Virus record (IMG/VR): IMGVR_UViG_3300008448_006341
Span: 1 to 63,993 of that record
Source of the DNA: a virus
Strand: one strand, 5' to 3'
DNA: 63,993 nt
The notes under the pieces were generated by a model. The model was not told the DNA's origin. It did not search any database and worked only from the letters and a program-made list of their open reading frames with translations. Shown here one piece after another: positions 15,368-23,977 of the stretch. The stretch's first letter is position 1; each line of letters begins with the position of its first letter. A program made the translations under genes and the position numbers.

Positions 15368-15922
15368 ATGAGAGCAGCAGAGTTTATTATCAAAGAAGCA
15401 GAAGCCAGCGATGCTGAATTAAAGCAACGCTACGGCGATTTTGACCCTGAAGACAAGCCCATGCTGCCAACTACAAAATTAGGCGGTGCACCAGCTCCTA
15501 CCCTATGGACAGCCTATGCAGCCATCGAAAATATACTGGGTCGTCGAAGAGTCACAGACGATGAAGATAGTATAGAACCAGGGATGTATTACGTGTATCA
15601 AAGTGATGGACCTCCAATGTTTAGAGATACTAACGATTCAGGCCCTGGCGGCAGTATTAATATTCCTAATCTTGAGAGCAAAGCAGCAAGAGATGTGGCC
15701 ATGGCGGTACACGAAGCATGCCATGCCTATGTACACGACAAGATCAAAGGCAAGGGTGCTATGTACTCTAACGAAAAGATCATTAATAACCTAGCAGAAA
15801 AATGGCTACGTAATCATTTAACTGGTACAGCATTGCATGTAGCACTGGAAACAATCACAGGCAGTAGAATAAGCTACGGCGCAGACTATCTACCTAAAAC
15901 TAGAAAAACGGATGACATATGA
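15368..15922 (+). CDS. Zincin-like protease candidate with capsid-targeting-like start
   Basis: 184 residues from ATG 15368. It starts MRAAEFIIKEAEASDAEL, where I-K-E|A is a good match to the T4 prohead-protease cut site. A metal motif AMAVHEACHAYVHD (HExxH) is followed by a helical C-terminal half with further acidic residues that could give the third ligand. Probably a metalloprotease packaged in the head, or a degenerate member of that fold. It overlaps the next gene by 4 nt. Confidence 0.6.
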   Translation: MRAAEFIIKEAEASDAELKQRYGDFDPEDKPMLPTTKLGGAPAPTLWTAYAAIENILGRRRVTDDEDSIEPGMYYVYQSDGPPMFRDTNDSGPGGSINIPNLESKAARDVAMAVHEACHAYVHDKIKGKGAMYSNEKIINNLAEKWLRNHLTGTALHVALETITGSRISYGADYLPKTRKTDDI

Positions 15923-16218
15923 GAGCAGCAGAAATATTAAGAAAATTAGCAGACATTATAGATCAAGTAGATCAGCCTGACAGCACAGACGGACAAATGA
16001 GCCCGTTGACCAAAGGCGACGACATCAACAGATTTAGACAAATTGCAGGACTTGAACCCAGAGACGAGTCTGCTGAGTTTGCCAACGAGCCCAACGAAGA
16101 ATATGCAGGCATTGAAGCTGTTACCACAGATGCTGGCGGTGGCGTCAACGGGCCCAAACATCCACATGATCTGCGTGTAAAAGATCCTAGTGCTTATCCT
16201 AATCAACAGGAGTATTGA
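15919..16218 (+). CDS. Small acidic phage protein, MRAAEIL N-terminus
   Basis: 99 residues. Starts MRAAEILRKLADIIDQ; the rest is disordered, acidic and Asn/Gly-rich (EFANEPNEEYAGIEAVTTDA). It contains FRQIAGLEP, like the IAGLR ends of proteins at 26907 and 27602. Likely a virion or internal head protein; function unknown. Confidence 0.65.
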   Translation: MRAAEILRKLADIIDQVDQPDSTDGQMSPLTKGDDINRFRQIAGLEPRDESAEFANEPNEEYAGIEAVTTDAGGGVNGPKHPHDLRVKDPSAYPNQQEY

Positions 16219-16219
16219 T

Positions 16220-16480
16220 ATGTCAGCAAATGGAATTGCACACCTAACCACAAGACAAGACAGACAAGATGCTAAACTGGCCATTGCTGAAGCAAAGCGA
16301 CAGGGCAAGGTAGTAGCAGAGGACGGAACTATAACTGGATCAGTAGACCCTACTGTACCTTGGTACAGAGCTAACAATGTGTTAGATAAAAACTTGCTGC
16401 CAAATCCTTACAATGCCAATGATGTTGCACCTGATGATGGTGCTTCAACACTAACTACTGGACGTCCTTGGACAACTTAA
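16220..16480 (+). CDS. Virion structural protein (small)
   Basis: 86 residues from ATG 16220 (AGGAG at 16208-16212). MSANGIAHLTTRQDRQDAKL and the ending TTGRPWTT match a small protein family that sits next to structural genes in marine T4-like phages. Directly precedes the 449-residue structural protein. Confidence 0.65.
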   Translation: MSANGIAHLTTRQDRQDAKLAIAEAKRQGKVVAEDGTITGSVDPTVPWYRANNVLDKNLLPNPYNANDVAPDDGASTLTTGRPWTT

Positions 16481-16483
16481 TTT

Positions 16484-17833
16484 ATGGCTTCAATACCTCA
16501 GAGTAACTACGAACACGATAGTAAGAACTACCACCTAAACGATATACACCAAGCAATGGAGTACAATGCTCTAGGGCAACCTGTGCTTCGTGCCAATGTT
16601 AACCTAGTAGGCTCAGGCGAAGGTTCCGGAGTTAGTTCCAGCATAGACAGCAAAGGTCGTCTCAAAGTACAGACACAGCAAACTATATTCTTCAACACAT
16701 TCCAGTATGGTAAAGAAACTGATGTCTGGGATGAGAGCGCAGTCAACGGCGCTTCCGCAGTGTTTGACACTTCATTTAGTCAAATACGTATGCAAGTGAC
16801 AAATCAAACAGGATCTACGGTTATACGACAAACTCGTAACGTTCAGCGTTATACTCCGGGCCGCACACAGACTATAGCATTCGCTGTTAGATTACAAACA
16901 CCAGCAACTGGCATTCGTCGTAGGTTTGGTATGTTTGACGGCAATGACGGATTTTTCTTTGAGGATTGTGGAACTGTTGATCCTGACACAGGTGAGCCAC
17001 AGTATGCCTGTGTGATTATCAACAGTGACGGCGCCACTCCCACAGTGGAAAGAATATATCGCAAAGACTGGAACGGCGATAAACTTGATGGTAACGGTCC
17101 AAGTGGTTTTACAGCAAACCCTCAAGCACAGCAGTTAGTCATGATGGATTACGAATGGTATGGTGCTGGACAAGTATCGTTTATGTTTGTGATCAACGGC
17201 TTGCCCAGAGTTATACACACCTTTAACCACGGTAATAGACTACAGAGTCCTTGGGCGAAAACTCCATTCTTGCCCATCAGGCTGGAGATAGAAAATCTCA
17301 CTGGAGCCGCGGGCACACACTATCTATGGCAAGGATCCAACAGTATTCTAGCAGAAGGTAGTGTTGAAAAACTAGGCATCGCTGAAAGCATACTAACACC
17401 GTTGACTGGCGTCAACATGCCCAGTTCCAACACATTCTATCCCATAGTCAGTATTAGAATAAAAAACACAGCATTGACGGGCATTGTCTTACCTACTTAC
17501 TTCCAAGCAAGCACCCTGGACAACACTGACATTTACTACAAACTTATACGCAACGCTACAGTGAATGGCACGTGGGTGGATCATCCAGATCCCAATGCCT
17601 TCACACAGTACAACTATACTTCAACAGGTGCTATCACAGACGGTGTTGAACTGTCAGCAGGTATGATTACTTCGGGCGCAGGTGCCGGACAGATTAGAGT
17701 GGACACTGACACAGTTTATCAACTTGGGCGAAGTAGTTTAGGCACAGTCAGCGACACCTTGACCCTAGCCATCGCTGCCAAGAATGCCAACAAGAATGCT
17801 GTGGCCACACTGACTTGGATCGAACAGAGATGA
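16484..17833 (+). CDS. Virion structural protein, T4-like marine type
   Basis: 449 residues, beta-rich, with Gly/Ser/Thr turns and no enzyme motif. MASIPQSNYEHDSKNYHLND at the start and the RRRFGMFDGNDGFFFED segment recall a conserved virion protein of cyanophage/pelagiphage-type myoviruses. Probably a neck, tail or fibre-associated component; the precise position in the particle cannot be read from sequence. Confidence 0.7.
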   Translation: MASIPQSNYEHDSKNYHLNDIHQAMEYNALGQPVLRANVNLVGSGEGSGVSSSIDSKGRLKVQTQQTIFFNTFQYGKETDVWDESAVNGASAVFDTSFSQIRMQVTNQTGSTVIRQTRNVQRYTPGRTQTIAFAVRLQTPATGIRRRFGMFDGNDGFFFEDCGTVDPDTGEPQYACVIINSDGATPTVERIYRKDWNGDKLDGNGPSGFTANPQAQQLVMMDYEWYGAGQVSFMFVINGLPRVIHTFNHGNRLQSPWAKTPFLPIRLEIENLTGAAGTHYLWQGSNSILAEGSVEKLGIAESILTPLTGVNMPSSNTFYPIVSIRIKNTALTGIVLPTYFQASTLDNTDIYYKLIRNATVNGTWVDHPDPNAFTQYNYTSTGAITDGVELSAGMITSGAGAGQIRVDTDTVYQLGRSSLGTVSDTLTLAIAAKNANKNAVATLTWIEQR

Positions 17834-18258
17834 CCTACAGAAAGTATATCCGCATAGTAGAAGCAGCCAACAAGGGCTGTCCCATTGCTACCTACGACAT
17901 AGACGTCAACCTAAAGAATCGTCAGAAGGCCATTGATGCATATCACTACGGTCCTGCTAATCCTGAGGAGCCAGAATCATATTGGAAGGATGCTGCTGAT
18001 CGTTGGGATATTACAGAGAAAACTGCTCGTACTATGAAGTGCGGTAACTGTGCGGCATTTGATGTCAGTGACAAAATGTGGGCATGTATAGAAGCGGGTA
18101 TCAAAGGCGATGAAAAAGACGCAGATGCTATGGCTTCAATACACAAGGCTGATTTAGGTTATTGTAACTTCCTGCATTTTAAATGTGCAGGCACACGTAG
18201 TTGTACAGCCTGGGTCACAGGCGGCAGCATAGACAACAAAGACAGAACACACAAGTAA
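17830..18258 (+). CDS. Cysteine-rich phage protein (possible Fe-S or zinc site)
   Basis: 142 residues from ATG 17830 (ATGA overlap). It has MKCGNCAAFDVSDKMWACIE and then GYCNFLHFKCAGTRSCTAW. The C-x-x-C...C...G-Y-C spacing is reminiscent of high-potential iron-sulfur proteins, but a structural zinc site is equally possible. Such proteins are widespread in marine T4-like phages. Function unknown. Confidence 0.65.
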   Translation: MTYRKYIRIVEAANKGCPIATYDIDVNLKNRQKAIDAYHYGPANPEEPESYWKDAADRWDITEKTARTMKCGNCAAFDVSDKMWACIEAGIKGDEKDADAMASIHKADLGYCNFLHFKCAGTRSCTAWVTGGSIDNKDRTHK

Positions 18259-18275
18259 ATTCAAATTAATATCAA

Positions 18276-18896
18276 ATGTTTAAAAGACATGATTTGCATT
18301 TAGTATCAAACCCAACATGCTCTAGGGCAATTAAAGATCTTGTTGCTAGAGATTTTCAATTCTATGACAAAGACGGATTTGAACTTAACATAGCAGAACG
18401 CAAATTCTATTCTGCAATGGGACATCCTATCGAGCATGAAATTTTAAATCACTGCTGTTGGCAAGAGCCCTGGTTTGAATTAACAGATTCCGAATCTTCT
18501 TTGATTTTAGATCATTCAATGTTTCTCTGTAGATGTAACTACTCAGGTGAAGCGTTGGATCAATTGCTGGAATTAAAAACTACCGTTCCATTGGCCGCAT
18601 ATCTAGTTCAAACAAAGATTAAGTGGGGATTTGATTTTGCGTTAGATGCAAACATCGATGGTAACCTCTTTGAAGTGCTACACATAGAATACGATGATCA
18701 AGACTACGAAACATTCAAAAATAGAATGCTTACCTTTGACTTTACTGTTCGCCACACTGACTGGATTGATGCTGCTAGAAAAATATGGCAGCATAGACAT
18801 GAGTGGGAACATCTAAAAGGATTTGATCAAAACAACTGGAAATCTAAATTTCTCATAGGTTGGAACAAATCTGAGTACACAGAAAAAAGTGTATGA
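18276..18896 (+). CDS. Hypothetical phage protein
   Basis: 206 residues, Trp- and His-rich (FTVRHTDWIDAARKIWQHRH), without a recognised domain or signal peptide. Followed by a strong bidirectional terminator, so it ends the forward transcript. Confidence 0.6.
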   Translation: MFKRHDLHLVSNPTCSRAIKDLVARDFQFYDKDGFELNIAERKFYSAMGHPIEHEILNHCCWQEPWFELTDSESSLILDHSMFLCRCNYSGEALDQLLELKTTVPLAAYLVQTKIKWGFDFALDANIDGNLFEVLHIEYDDQDYETFKNRMLTFDFTVRHTDWIDAARKIWQHRHEWEHLKGFDQNNWKSKFLIGWNKSEYTEKSV

Positions 18897-18898
18897 TA

Positions 18899-18925
18899 AA
18901 AAAAGGCCCGGAAAGGGCCTTTTTT
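18899..18925. terminator. Bidirectional terminator
   Basis: AAAAAAGGCCC GGAAA GGGCC TTTTTT between convergent genes 18276 (forward) and 18980 (reverse); A and T runs serve both directions. Confidence 0.92.
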
Positions 18926-18979
18926 GTTAATATAACAAATTGCTCTATGAGCGTAATATAATTTACTGTAATGTAATAT

Positions 18980-19246
18980 TTATTTCTTTACGCTGCTATT
19001 GACAAATGAGTACATTTTCTCAGCAGTCTCAAGAACCTTTTCAAGTCCTGGATGCTCTGGCATGCCAACTGTGGTAACAATCTGTCCAGTCTTTTCATCG
19101 CGTTGTGCAGTCATTTCCCAACCTTGGAACTTAACGTGAAAATCATCACTGATAAGATCTTTGGCCATCTTTAGGATGTCTGTACGGATTTCATAGCCGT
19201 TCTTGTTAAATTTAACTTCTGGTAATTTTGGTGTAAAATCTGACAT
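18980..19246 (-). CDS. Hypothetical phage protein
   Basis: 88 residues, starting MSDFTPKLPEVKFNKNGYEI. An AAGGAGAAT ribosome site precedes it. It follows the phasin-like gene in a four-gene reverse-strand operon. No known domain, but the FVNSSVKK end is helical like that of its neighbour. Confidence 0.65.
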   Translation of the reverse strand: MSDFTPKLPEVKFNKNGYEIRTDILKMAKDLISDDFHVKFQGWEMTAQRDEKTGQIVTTVGMPEHPGLEKVLETAEKMYSFVNSSVKK

Positions 19247-19280
19247 ATTATTCTCCTTATGTGTGTATGTCTATGAGCCT

Positions 19281-19502
19281 TTAGGCGGCTCCGTCCTTCT
19301 TTGGAAACAGTACTTTAGATACTGATTCTACAGAATACTTGGTCATGTCAATGGTGTTGTTAACAGCCATTTTAGCGAATTGAGTTTGTGCATCAATATA
19401 GGCGTGTGCAGCCTTATTCAATGCTGGGTCTTTGAATACTTGATCAGTTACTAGCTTTTTAGTGCTTTGAAAAGATTCAATAAAAAAGTGTGGTGTAAAC
19501 AT
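19281..19502 (-). CDS. Phasin-like small helical protein
   Basis: 73 residues. A long amphipathic helix (KLVTDQVFKDPALNKAAHAY, then IDAQTQFAKMAVNNTIDMTK) and the overall pattern resemble small phasins, which coat polyhydroxyalkanoate granules. The match is one of general character, so confidence is moderate. It has an AGGAGA site and a reverse sigma-70 promoter at 19532-19560. Confidence 0.5.
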   Translation of the reverse strand: MFTPHFFIESFQSTKKLVTDQVFKDPALNKAAHAYIDAQTQFAKMAVNNTIDMTKYSVESVSKVLFPKKDGAA

Positions 19503-19531
19503 ATTTGTCTCCTGTGTGTAAAGTATGTGTT

Positions 19532-19560
19532 ATTATATATATCTTTTTTAGAAATAGCAA
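19532..19560 (-). promoter_or_regulatory. Reverse sigma-70 promoter
   Basis: On the minus strand TTGCTA (19560-19555), 17-bp spacer, TATAAT (19537-19532), upstream of 19502. Confidence 0.6.
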
Positions 19561-19573
19561 TAGAAAATAATGA

Positions 19574-19693
19574 TCATTTCACCATTAACGCTTTTGCTTC
19601 TTCATATCGTCCTATGCGAGCTAATGCGCATGCCGCTCTGGTTTGTCCAATTGATAGGCAAATGTTGTACAATGTATTTAAAAAGTTTTTCAT
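19574..19693 (-). CDS. 39-residue protein
   Basis: ATG at 19693 inside the stop of the upstream gene (TATGA), AAGGAAA ribosome site, TGA at 19574-19576. The peptide includes SIGQTRAACALARIGRYEEA and then KALMVK, a helix-turn-helix shape like a tetratricopeptide half-repeat. Coupling and codon quality support a real gene. Function unknown. Confidence 0.55.
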   Translation of the reverse strand: MKNFLNTLYNICLSIGQTRAACALARIGRYEEAKALMVK

Positions 19694-19866
19694 AGATAAG
19701 TTTCCTTGTGAGAATTAAATTGTCGGATATAGTTTTCCAACTGTGCGGCATCGGTAATGCCTTTGGTGTTTAGATAAGCGTCTAAACGGCTTTGGTAACT
19801 AGAACCTGGAAACATTTCGCTCAAACGTTCCATGATCCTAATCATTTGCTCTGATATGAATTTCAT
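19690..19866 (-). CDS. 58-residue protein, possibly DUF3563-like
   Basis: ATG at 19866, preceded by AGGA; TGA at 19690-19692. MKFISEQMIRIMERLSEMFP, then SRLDAYLNTKGITDAAQLEN and YIRQF resemble the small DUF3563 proteins of proteobacteria (YL...DLE.RIR). First gene of the reverse operon 19866-18980. A minus-strand CTAAATA box lies about 45 bp upstream. Confidence 0.55.
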   Translation of the reverse strand: MKFISEQMIRIMERLSEMFPGSSYQSRLDAYLNTKGITDAAQLENYIRQFNSHKETYL

Positions 19867-19999
19867 GTTATAATCCTAGTGTAAGTGTGTGCAGATACTC
19901 ATGGTTTCTACTAATATATTTAGCAAAATGTTATTGCCCTGCACAAAAAACATTTGATTCTTTAAAAAGGTTAAATATAACAAAGGATTATAGGTAAAA

Positions 20000-20257
20000 A
20001 TGCGTAAAAGTACCAGATCGATTCTGCAGGAATTAAGTGATTTAGGCATAAATCGTAACAAGGACTTGGTTATAGAAAGCCGAGGTACCAACCTTATCGA
20101 AAGTGCTGTCAATCTATTGACTATGATTCGCGAGAATTACGATTTAGAAACAGCAGCTGAATTAGAAAGGCGTTTCCTTAACGCTATACGAACAGGCGAG
20201 CCAGCTAAATTTAAGCGCGGCATCAAAAAAATACAGGAAAATAAAGACAATGGCTGA
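20000..20257 (+). CDS. Small helical phage protein
   Basis: 85 residues, all-helical and basic (SILQELSDLGINRNKDLVIE; FKRGIKKIQENKDNG). The type is common beside structural genes in marine T4-like phages. Overlaps the next gene by 8 nt. The 133 bp upstream, divergent to the reverse operon, hold a GTTAAATA late-like box at 19971-19978 and AAAGGA. Confidence 0.65.
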   Translation: MRKSTRSILQELSDLGINRNKDLVIESRGTNLIESAVNLLTMIRENYDLETAAELERRFLNAIRTGEPAKFKRGIKKIQENKDNG

Positions 20258-21029
20258 AAAAGGCAGTAGAGTCTTTGGTGATACTGTGCCCTTCCAAAAG
20301 AAGTACGCAGACGAGATAAAGGCTAAAATGGACAAGTACCTAGGTAAAATAGGTTTACAATCTGTTGGCGTTGGATCAACTGCTGATCCCGACAAAGATC
20401 CAGAAGAAACAGCCAGTGACCTAGATACCATGGTAGATCTTGATGACATCATCCAAGCACTTAATCCGCAGGTAGATCAGTCAGACAAGAAAGACAGCAT
20501 TGAAAAAGCAGCTCGCCGAGCATTATCTAGTGCAATACAACAAATGGGTCTACAGACCAGCCAAGCAGGTGTAAACGTATTTGTACGTATGCCCTTTGGT
20601 CCTAATGCACATCAAGTTGATTTAGAGTGCATACGCAAAGTACCTAAAGTAAGTCGTTACCATCAGCACAAAATTCCCAAAGGCAGTCCCTACAAGGGAG
20701 TAAACAAACAGCTGATGATTGCTAGCCTAGCCAAACAAAAAGGCTATGTGTATAGTGCATGGGAAGGACTGTATGTTCGTACTCCTGAAAATAAAAAGGG
20801 AGACCTAGTAGCAGATGACTGGGATGAAATGGCCAAAGTGCTATTAGGTCCAACTGCTGACGGCAATAATCTTTCCAGCGTAGAAGCAATAATGAAGAGC
20901 CTTCCAGCTGATCAAGCTGAAGCTCTGTTGGCCCATGTAAGACAAGATAAGAACTGGGCGGAGAAACAAGCACAGCCCAAGGTTAATACTACTGAGTGGT
21001 TTAAAAACATGTTAGGCAGAATAGAATGA
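20250..21029 (+). CDS. Nucleotidyltransferase-fold protein
   Basis: 259 residues. GVGSTADPDKDPEETASDLD followed by TMVDLDD has the GS...D-x-D pattern of the DNA polymerase beta nucleotidyltransferase superfamily, and AHQVDLECIR supplies the third acidic residue. These enzymes transfer a nucleotide to RNA, protein or antibiotic. It is coupled by 4 nt to the ligase-like gene at 21026, suggesting a joint role in nucleic acid modification or repair. Confidence 0.65.
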   Translation: MAEKGSRVFGDTVPFQKKYADEIKAKMDKYLGKIGLQSVGVGSTADPDKDPEETASDLDTMVDLDDIIQALNPQVDQSDKKDSIEKAARRALSSAIQQMGLQTSQAGVNVFVRMPFGPNAHQVDLECIRKVPKVSRYHQHKIPKGSPYKGVNKQLMIASLAKQKGYVYSAWEGLYVRTPENKKGDLVADDWDEMAKVLLGPTADGNNLSSVEAIMKSLPADQAEALLAHVRQDKNWAEKQAQPKVNTTEWFKNMLGRIE

Positions 21030-22177
21030 GAGCCAGAGAATTTTTACGCGAAGCAGAAGCTGCCACAGTTAAGAAGCTAGGTCGTGCATTCAACCATTTA
21101 GAAGATCTAGTATTCTTCTATGGCAGTAAAGGTACACTAGAGTCATTACAACATCTACGAGAAATTGCATCAGAAGAAGGCAGTAAGACTGTGCGTATGA
21201 AGTGGGACGGTAATCCGCAGATCTATTGGGGCCGTGCTGCAAAAAATGGACCACTAGTACTGGCAGGACACAACGGTTGGAGTAGAGGTGCAGTCACAGA
21301 TAACCCACGAGAGCTCTATGACTTCATAGCTAACAAGAGCGGCACTCCTAAAACTCCAGAAGAGAAAAAACAACGAGATGCTTTCGCCAAACAGTTTGCC
21401 AGTCTATATCCATTGTTTGATCGTGCCACACCTAAAGACTTTGTTGGCTATGTTTATGCTGACGGGCTGTTCCTACAGCGTCCGCAGGTAGACCAACAAG
21501 GTGTTTATAATTTTTGTCCTAACCCAAAAAGCAAAACCTGTTATCATGTACGAGCAGACAGCCAACTAGGGCAACAAATTGGTCAGGCACAGGTTATGGT
21601 TGTGGGACATGCTTACTTCTCAGAGTTTGGCATGGACGACAGCGACCAGGAGCCCATGGACGACTTCAGCATGTTTAACACTACTCCTGCTCTAATAGTA
21701 CAAGGACCTGTGTATAACAGTACGCCAGTTAATCTTGCCAGCGATAGCATAGCTGAAGTAGAAACGTTCCTTACCAAGAACGCTGGTCAAATAGACAGCT
21801 TCTTGCAAAACACTCCAGGGCTTGGCGATCTTAAAAATATATTGTATACCTATGTAAATCAAACTGCCAAAGTTAGGGCACTTGATCAATTAGGTCCGCA
21901 GCACTTTTTCAATTGGATGACCACAAGCAAGGTCAGTACCAACAAGCAGACTAAAATAAAAGAGCTGGCACAGCAACATCAGAATGCTCTTGACTCTATC
22001 TTTACATTGGTTAGAATGATCATGGATCTCAAAGACGATGTGATCAACCAAATAGAATCAGGTGAAAAGGGAGAGATCTGGGACACTGAAGGCGAAGGCC
22101 GTGTTCGTTATGCTGGGCAGGGCAAGCAGTTCGGTAATGTTAAGCTAGTGCCTAGAAAGCGTTGGACTCCTACATAA
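21026..22177 (+). CDS. Ligase-like (KxDG) phage protein with capsid-targeting-like start
   Basis: 383 residues. MRAREFLREAEAATVKKLG carries the shared N-terminal motif with L-R-E|A. VRMKWDGNPQIYWGRA contains K-W-D-G, as in motif I of ATP-dependent ligases and capping enzymes; GYVYADGLFL and the C-terminal VKLVPRKRW could be motifs III and V. A polynucleotide ligase or nucleotidyltransferase fold is likely, but the activity is unproved. The upstream nucleotidyltransferase gene overlaps by 4 nt. Confidence 0.6.
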   Translation: MRAREFLREAEAATVKKLGRAFNHLEDLVFFYGSKGTLESLQHLREIASEEGSKTVRMKWDGNPQIYWGRAAKNGPLVLAGHNGWSRGAVTDNPRELYDFIANKSGTPKTPEEKKQRDAFAKQFASLYPLFDRATPKDFVGYVYADGLFLQRPQVDQQGVYNFCPNPKSKTCYHVRADSQLGQQIGQAQVMVVGHAYFSEFGMDDSDQEPMDDFSMFNTTPALIVQGPVYNSTPVNLASDSIAEVETFLTKNAGQIDSFLQNTPGLGDLKNILYTYVNQTAKVRALDQLGPQHFFNWMTTSKVSTNKQTKIKELAQQHQNALDSIFTLVRMIMDLKDDVINQIESGEKGEIWDTEGEGRVRYAGQGKQFGNVKLVPRKRWTPT

Positions 22178-22836
22178 TGTTTACAGATATAGAATTAGCC
22201 ACAATGAACGGTGGCCATGCTCTTTATACTCCTGCTAAAGGTAAGATGAGCTTTATCAAAGAACTCAAAGAAGCTAGACTGCTGTACAGTTTAGATGATC
22301 TCAAGAGCAGTTACTCCGACACATGTGAAAACTTATACCTAGCCCTGTTAGCTTTAGAGCTCACGGCACATTGTAAAGAAACACAGAGCTTTGCTAAAAA
22401 GTATGCCAGCGAAACTGTCAAGTGGGGCGTAGAGTACAGAGAGTTTAGATCCAGTGCCAACGACCTCTACAACTTCATTTATCTTGTACAGGCAGAACCT
22501 AGCAAAGTAGAAAAAATATTTAAAAGTGAAGATGCTAGAAAGCTGCGAGAAAAAACGCAGTTACCTTTGATGCAGCTCAACGGATATCTTACCAGTCTTA
22601 CTACGCCCAACAACAGAGATATCTATTTCCTCATGCGTGTTGAACAGGCATTATCTATTAAGAATTCAAACTCTAAAGAAATACGCAGACTATTAAGCTA
22701 TAAAAACCCCACAGACAGCGATGTAAAACAGCTGGCCTATAGGATCCTTAATGAGTTTAGAAACAGACTATCGCAGTTTGATCTACTACCCGACCTAGAG
22801 CGTCAATTAAGCAAGAATCTTACTTTTGATCGCTGA
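22177..22836 (+). CDS. Hypothetical helical phage protein
   Basis: 219 residues from ATG 22177 (TAATG overlap with the ligase-like gene). All-helical, charged, no recognised domain (LYLALLALELTAHCKETQSF in the first part). By coupling it is probably functionally linked with 20250 and 21026. Confidence 0.6.
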   Translation: MFTDIELATMNGGHALYTPAKGKMSFIKELKEARLLYSLDDLKSSYSDTCENLYLALLALELTAHCKETQSFAKKYASETVKWGVEYREFRSSANDLYNFIYLVQAEPSKVEKIFKSEDARKLREKTQLPLMQLNGYLTSLTTPNNRDIYFLMRVEQALSIKNSNSKEIRRLLSYKNPTDSDVKQLAYRILNEFRNRLSQFDLLPDLERQLSKNLTFDR

Positions 22837-22870
22837 TTTTGTCTATTTGAGCCCAATTTTTTTCAGTTGG

Positions 22871-22878
22871 TATAAATA
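22871..22878 (+). promoter_or_regulatory. T4-type late promoter, exact consensus
   Basis: TATAAATA, then a 50-nt leader with GAGGAG (22920-22925) before the ATG at 22935. With the terminator at 23429 this makes a single-gene late unit. Confidence 0.75.
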
Positions 22879-22934
22879 ATATTACAAAGGCCACAGAGTC
22901 GTGGTCTAAAGCATAAATCAGAGGAGATTTTATT

Positions 22935-23402
22935 ATGCCAGATATTTCAAGCGTAGTAGTTGGTTCAACAACAGTTGGTGCTAACTATCTTAAAGCCGTA
23001 CAAAGCCCAGGCGCTGCATTAGGTGGTTTAACAGCCAGCGACACAGTACCATTGTTAACATTCAGCACACCAAATTTACGTCTATTCAGAGTTTCTCTTG
23101 CAGGCGTAGATCTAACAGCTACTCCAGGTGCTGCAAACAGCGCATGGTCTAAAGCTGTTCGCGCACTACAAGTAACTAGTGAACTATTTGCTGTATTTGC
23201 ACCAGAGTATGACACAGTTACAGAAGGTGCTAGCACATTCTGCTATATGGCTCCAGACTTCAACACAAACGTTGGTCCAGCTACAAACAGCAACCCATTG
23301 AGCACTCCGCTATTCACAACAGTTGAGACAGCTATTAATGATGCAACTGGTGGTACAGCTACCGTTAGCTATGTAGCCTTAACAGGTGTAGCAGTAGCTT
23401 AA
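22935..23402 (+). CDS. Abundant virion-type structural protein
   Basis: 155 residues, Ala/Thr/Ser/Val-rich and beta-like, starting MPDISSVVVGSTTVGANYLK. No enzyme motifs, little charge. Its own exact late promoter, strong ribosome site, favoured codons and dedicated terminator all indicate heavy late expression, as for a major structural or head-decoration protein. The exact position in the particle is unknown. Confidence 0.65.
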   Translation: MPDISSVVVGSTTVGANYLKAVQSPGAALGGLTASDTVPLLTFSTPNLRLFRVSLAGVDLTATPGAANSAWSKAVRALQVTSELFAVFAPEYDTVTEGASTFCYMAPDFNTNVGPATNSNPLSTPLFTTVETAINDATGGTATVSYVALTGVAVA

Positions 23403-23428
23403 TTCTTTATCAAACGGGATGGGAAGGG

Positions 23429-23454
23429 GCCCTAGTTTTTACTAGGGCTTTTTT
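23429..23454 (+). terminator. Rho-independent terminator
   Basis: GCCCTAG TTTTTA CTAGGGC then T6. Confidence 0.93.
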
Positions 23455-23459
23455 ACGAC

Positions 23460-23468
23460 TATTAAATA
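23460..23468 (+). promoter_or_regulatory. Late promoter-like box, leaderless spacing
   Basis: TATTAAATA; ATG at 23473, 5 nt after the box, no Shine-Dalgarno. A second copy with the same spacing (ATTAAATA, 23966-23973) precedes the ATG at 23978. Confidence 0.5.
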
Positions 23469-23472
23469 CAGC

Positions 23473-23970
23473 ATGAAAGACGAAACTTTAAAATTACTTA
23501 ATATTCATAAGAAACATGTTACTATTACATCTGAGTTAATAGAACGTGTTTTAAAACTTAAAGACTATCATCCTAGTAGACAAATGACCAACAGAGGAGG
23601 ATGGCGATCTGATAAGTTTATCGATGAAGAACTATGGATTAAAGAATTGCGAGAATACATAGAAGAACTGTGCGAATCTGCTACTCGTAGATTTTGGATT
23701 AATATTAACGGCAAAGGACACTGGAACGAATGGCATACGCACGAATACGCAAGATACGGTATTGTATTTTACCTACAAGTTCCCCAAGACTCTGGAGACA
23801 TAGTTTTTAGAAAAGATGACATAGAATACCCGCTAACTCCTTATCCAGGTTTGTTGTTAATGATTCCTGGAAGATTAGAGCATAAAGTATTACCTAATAA
23901 TAGCGAAGAAAATCGTATAAGCATTGCTGCAAACCTAGAAAAATTAGTAGACCCTTTGAGCCCATATTAA
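23473..23970 (+). CDS. 2-oxoglutarate/Fe(II) dioxygenase-like protein
   Basis: 165 residues. EWHTHEYARYGIVFYLQVP gives the H-x-H/D metal pair, LMIPGRLEHKVLPNNSEENR gives the distal His and the Arg that holds 2-oxoglutarate, and RISIAANLE closes the double-stranded beta helix. Small 2OG-Fe(II) oxygenases of this type are frequent in marine T4-like phages and may hydroxylate a protein or base; the target is unknown. A late promoter-like box abuts the start. Confidence 0.75.
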   Translation: MKDETLKLLNIHKKHVTITSELIERVLKLKDYHPSRQMTNRGGWRSDKFIDEELWIKELREYIEELCESATRRFWININGKGHWNEWHTHEYARYGIVFYLQVPQDSGDIVFRKDDIEYPLTPYPGLLLMIPGRLEHKVLPNNSEENRISIAANLEKLVDPLSPY

Positions 23971-23977
23971 ATAATCC

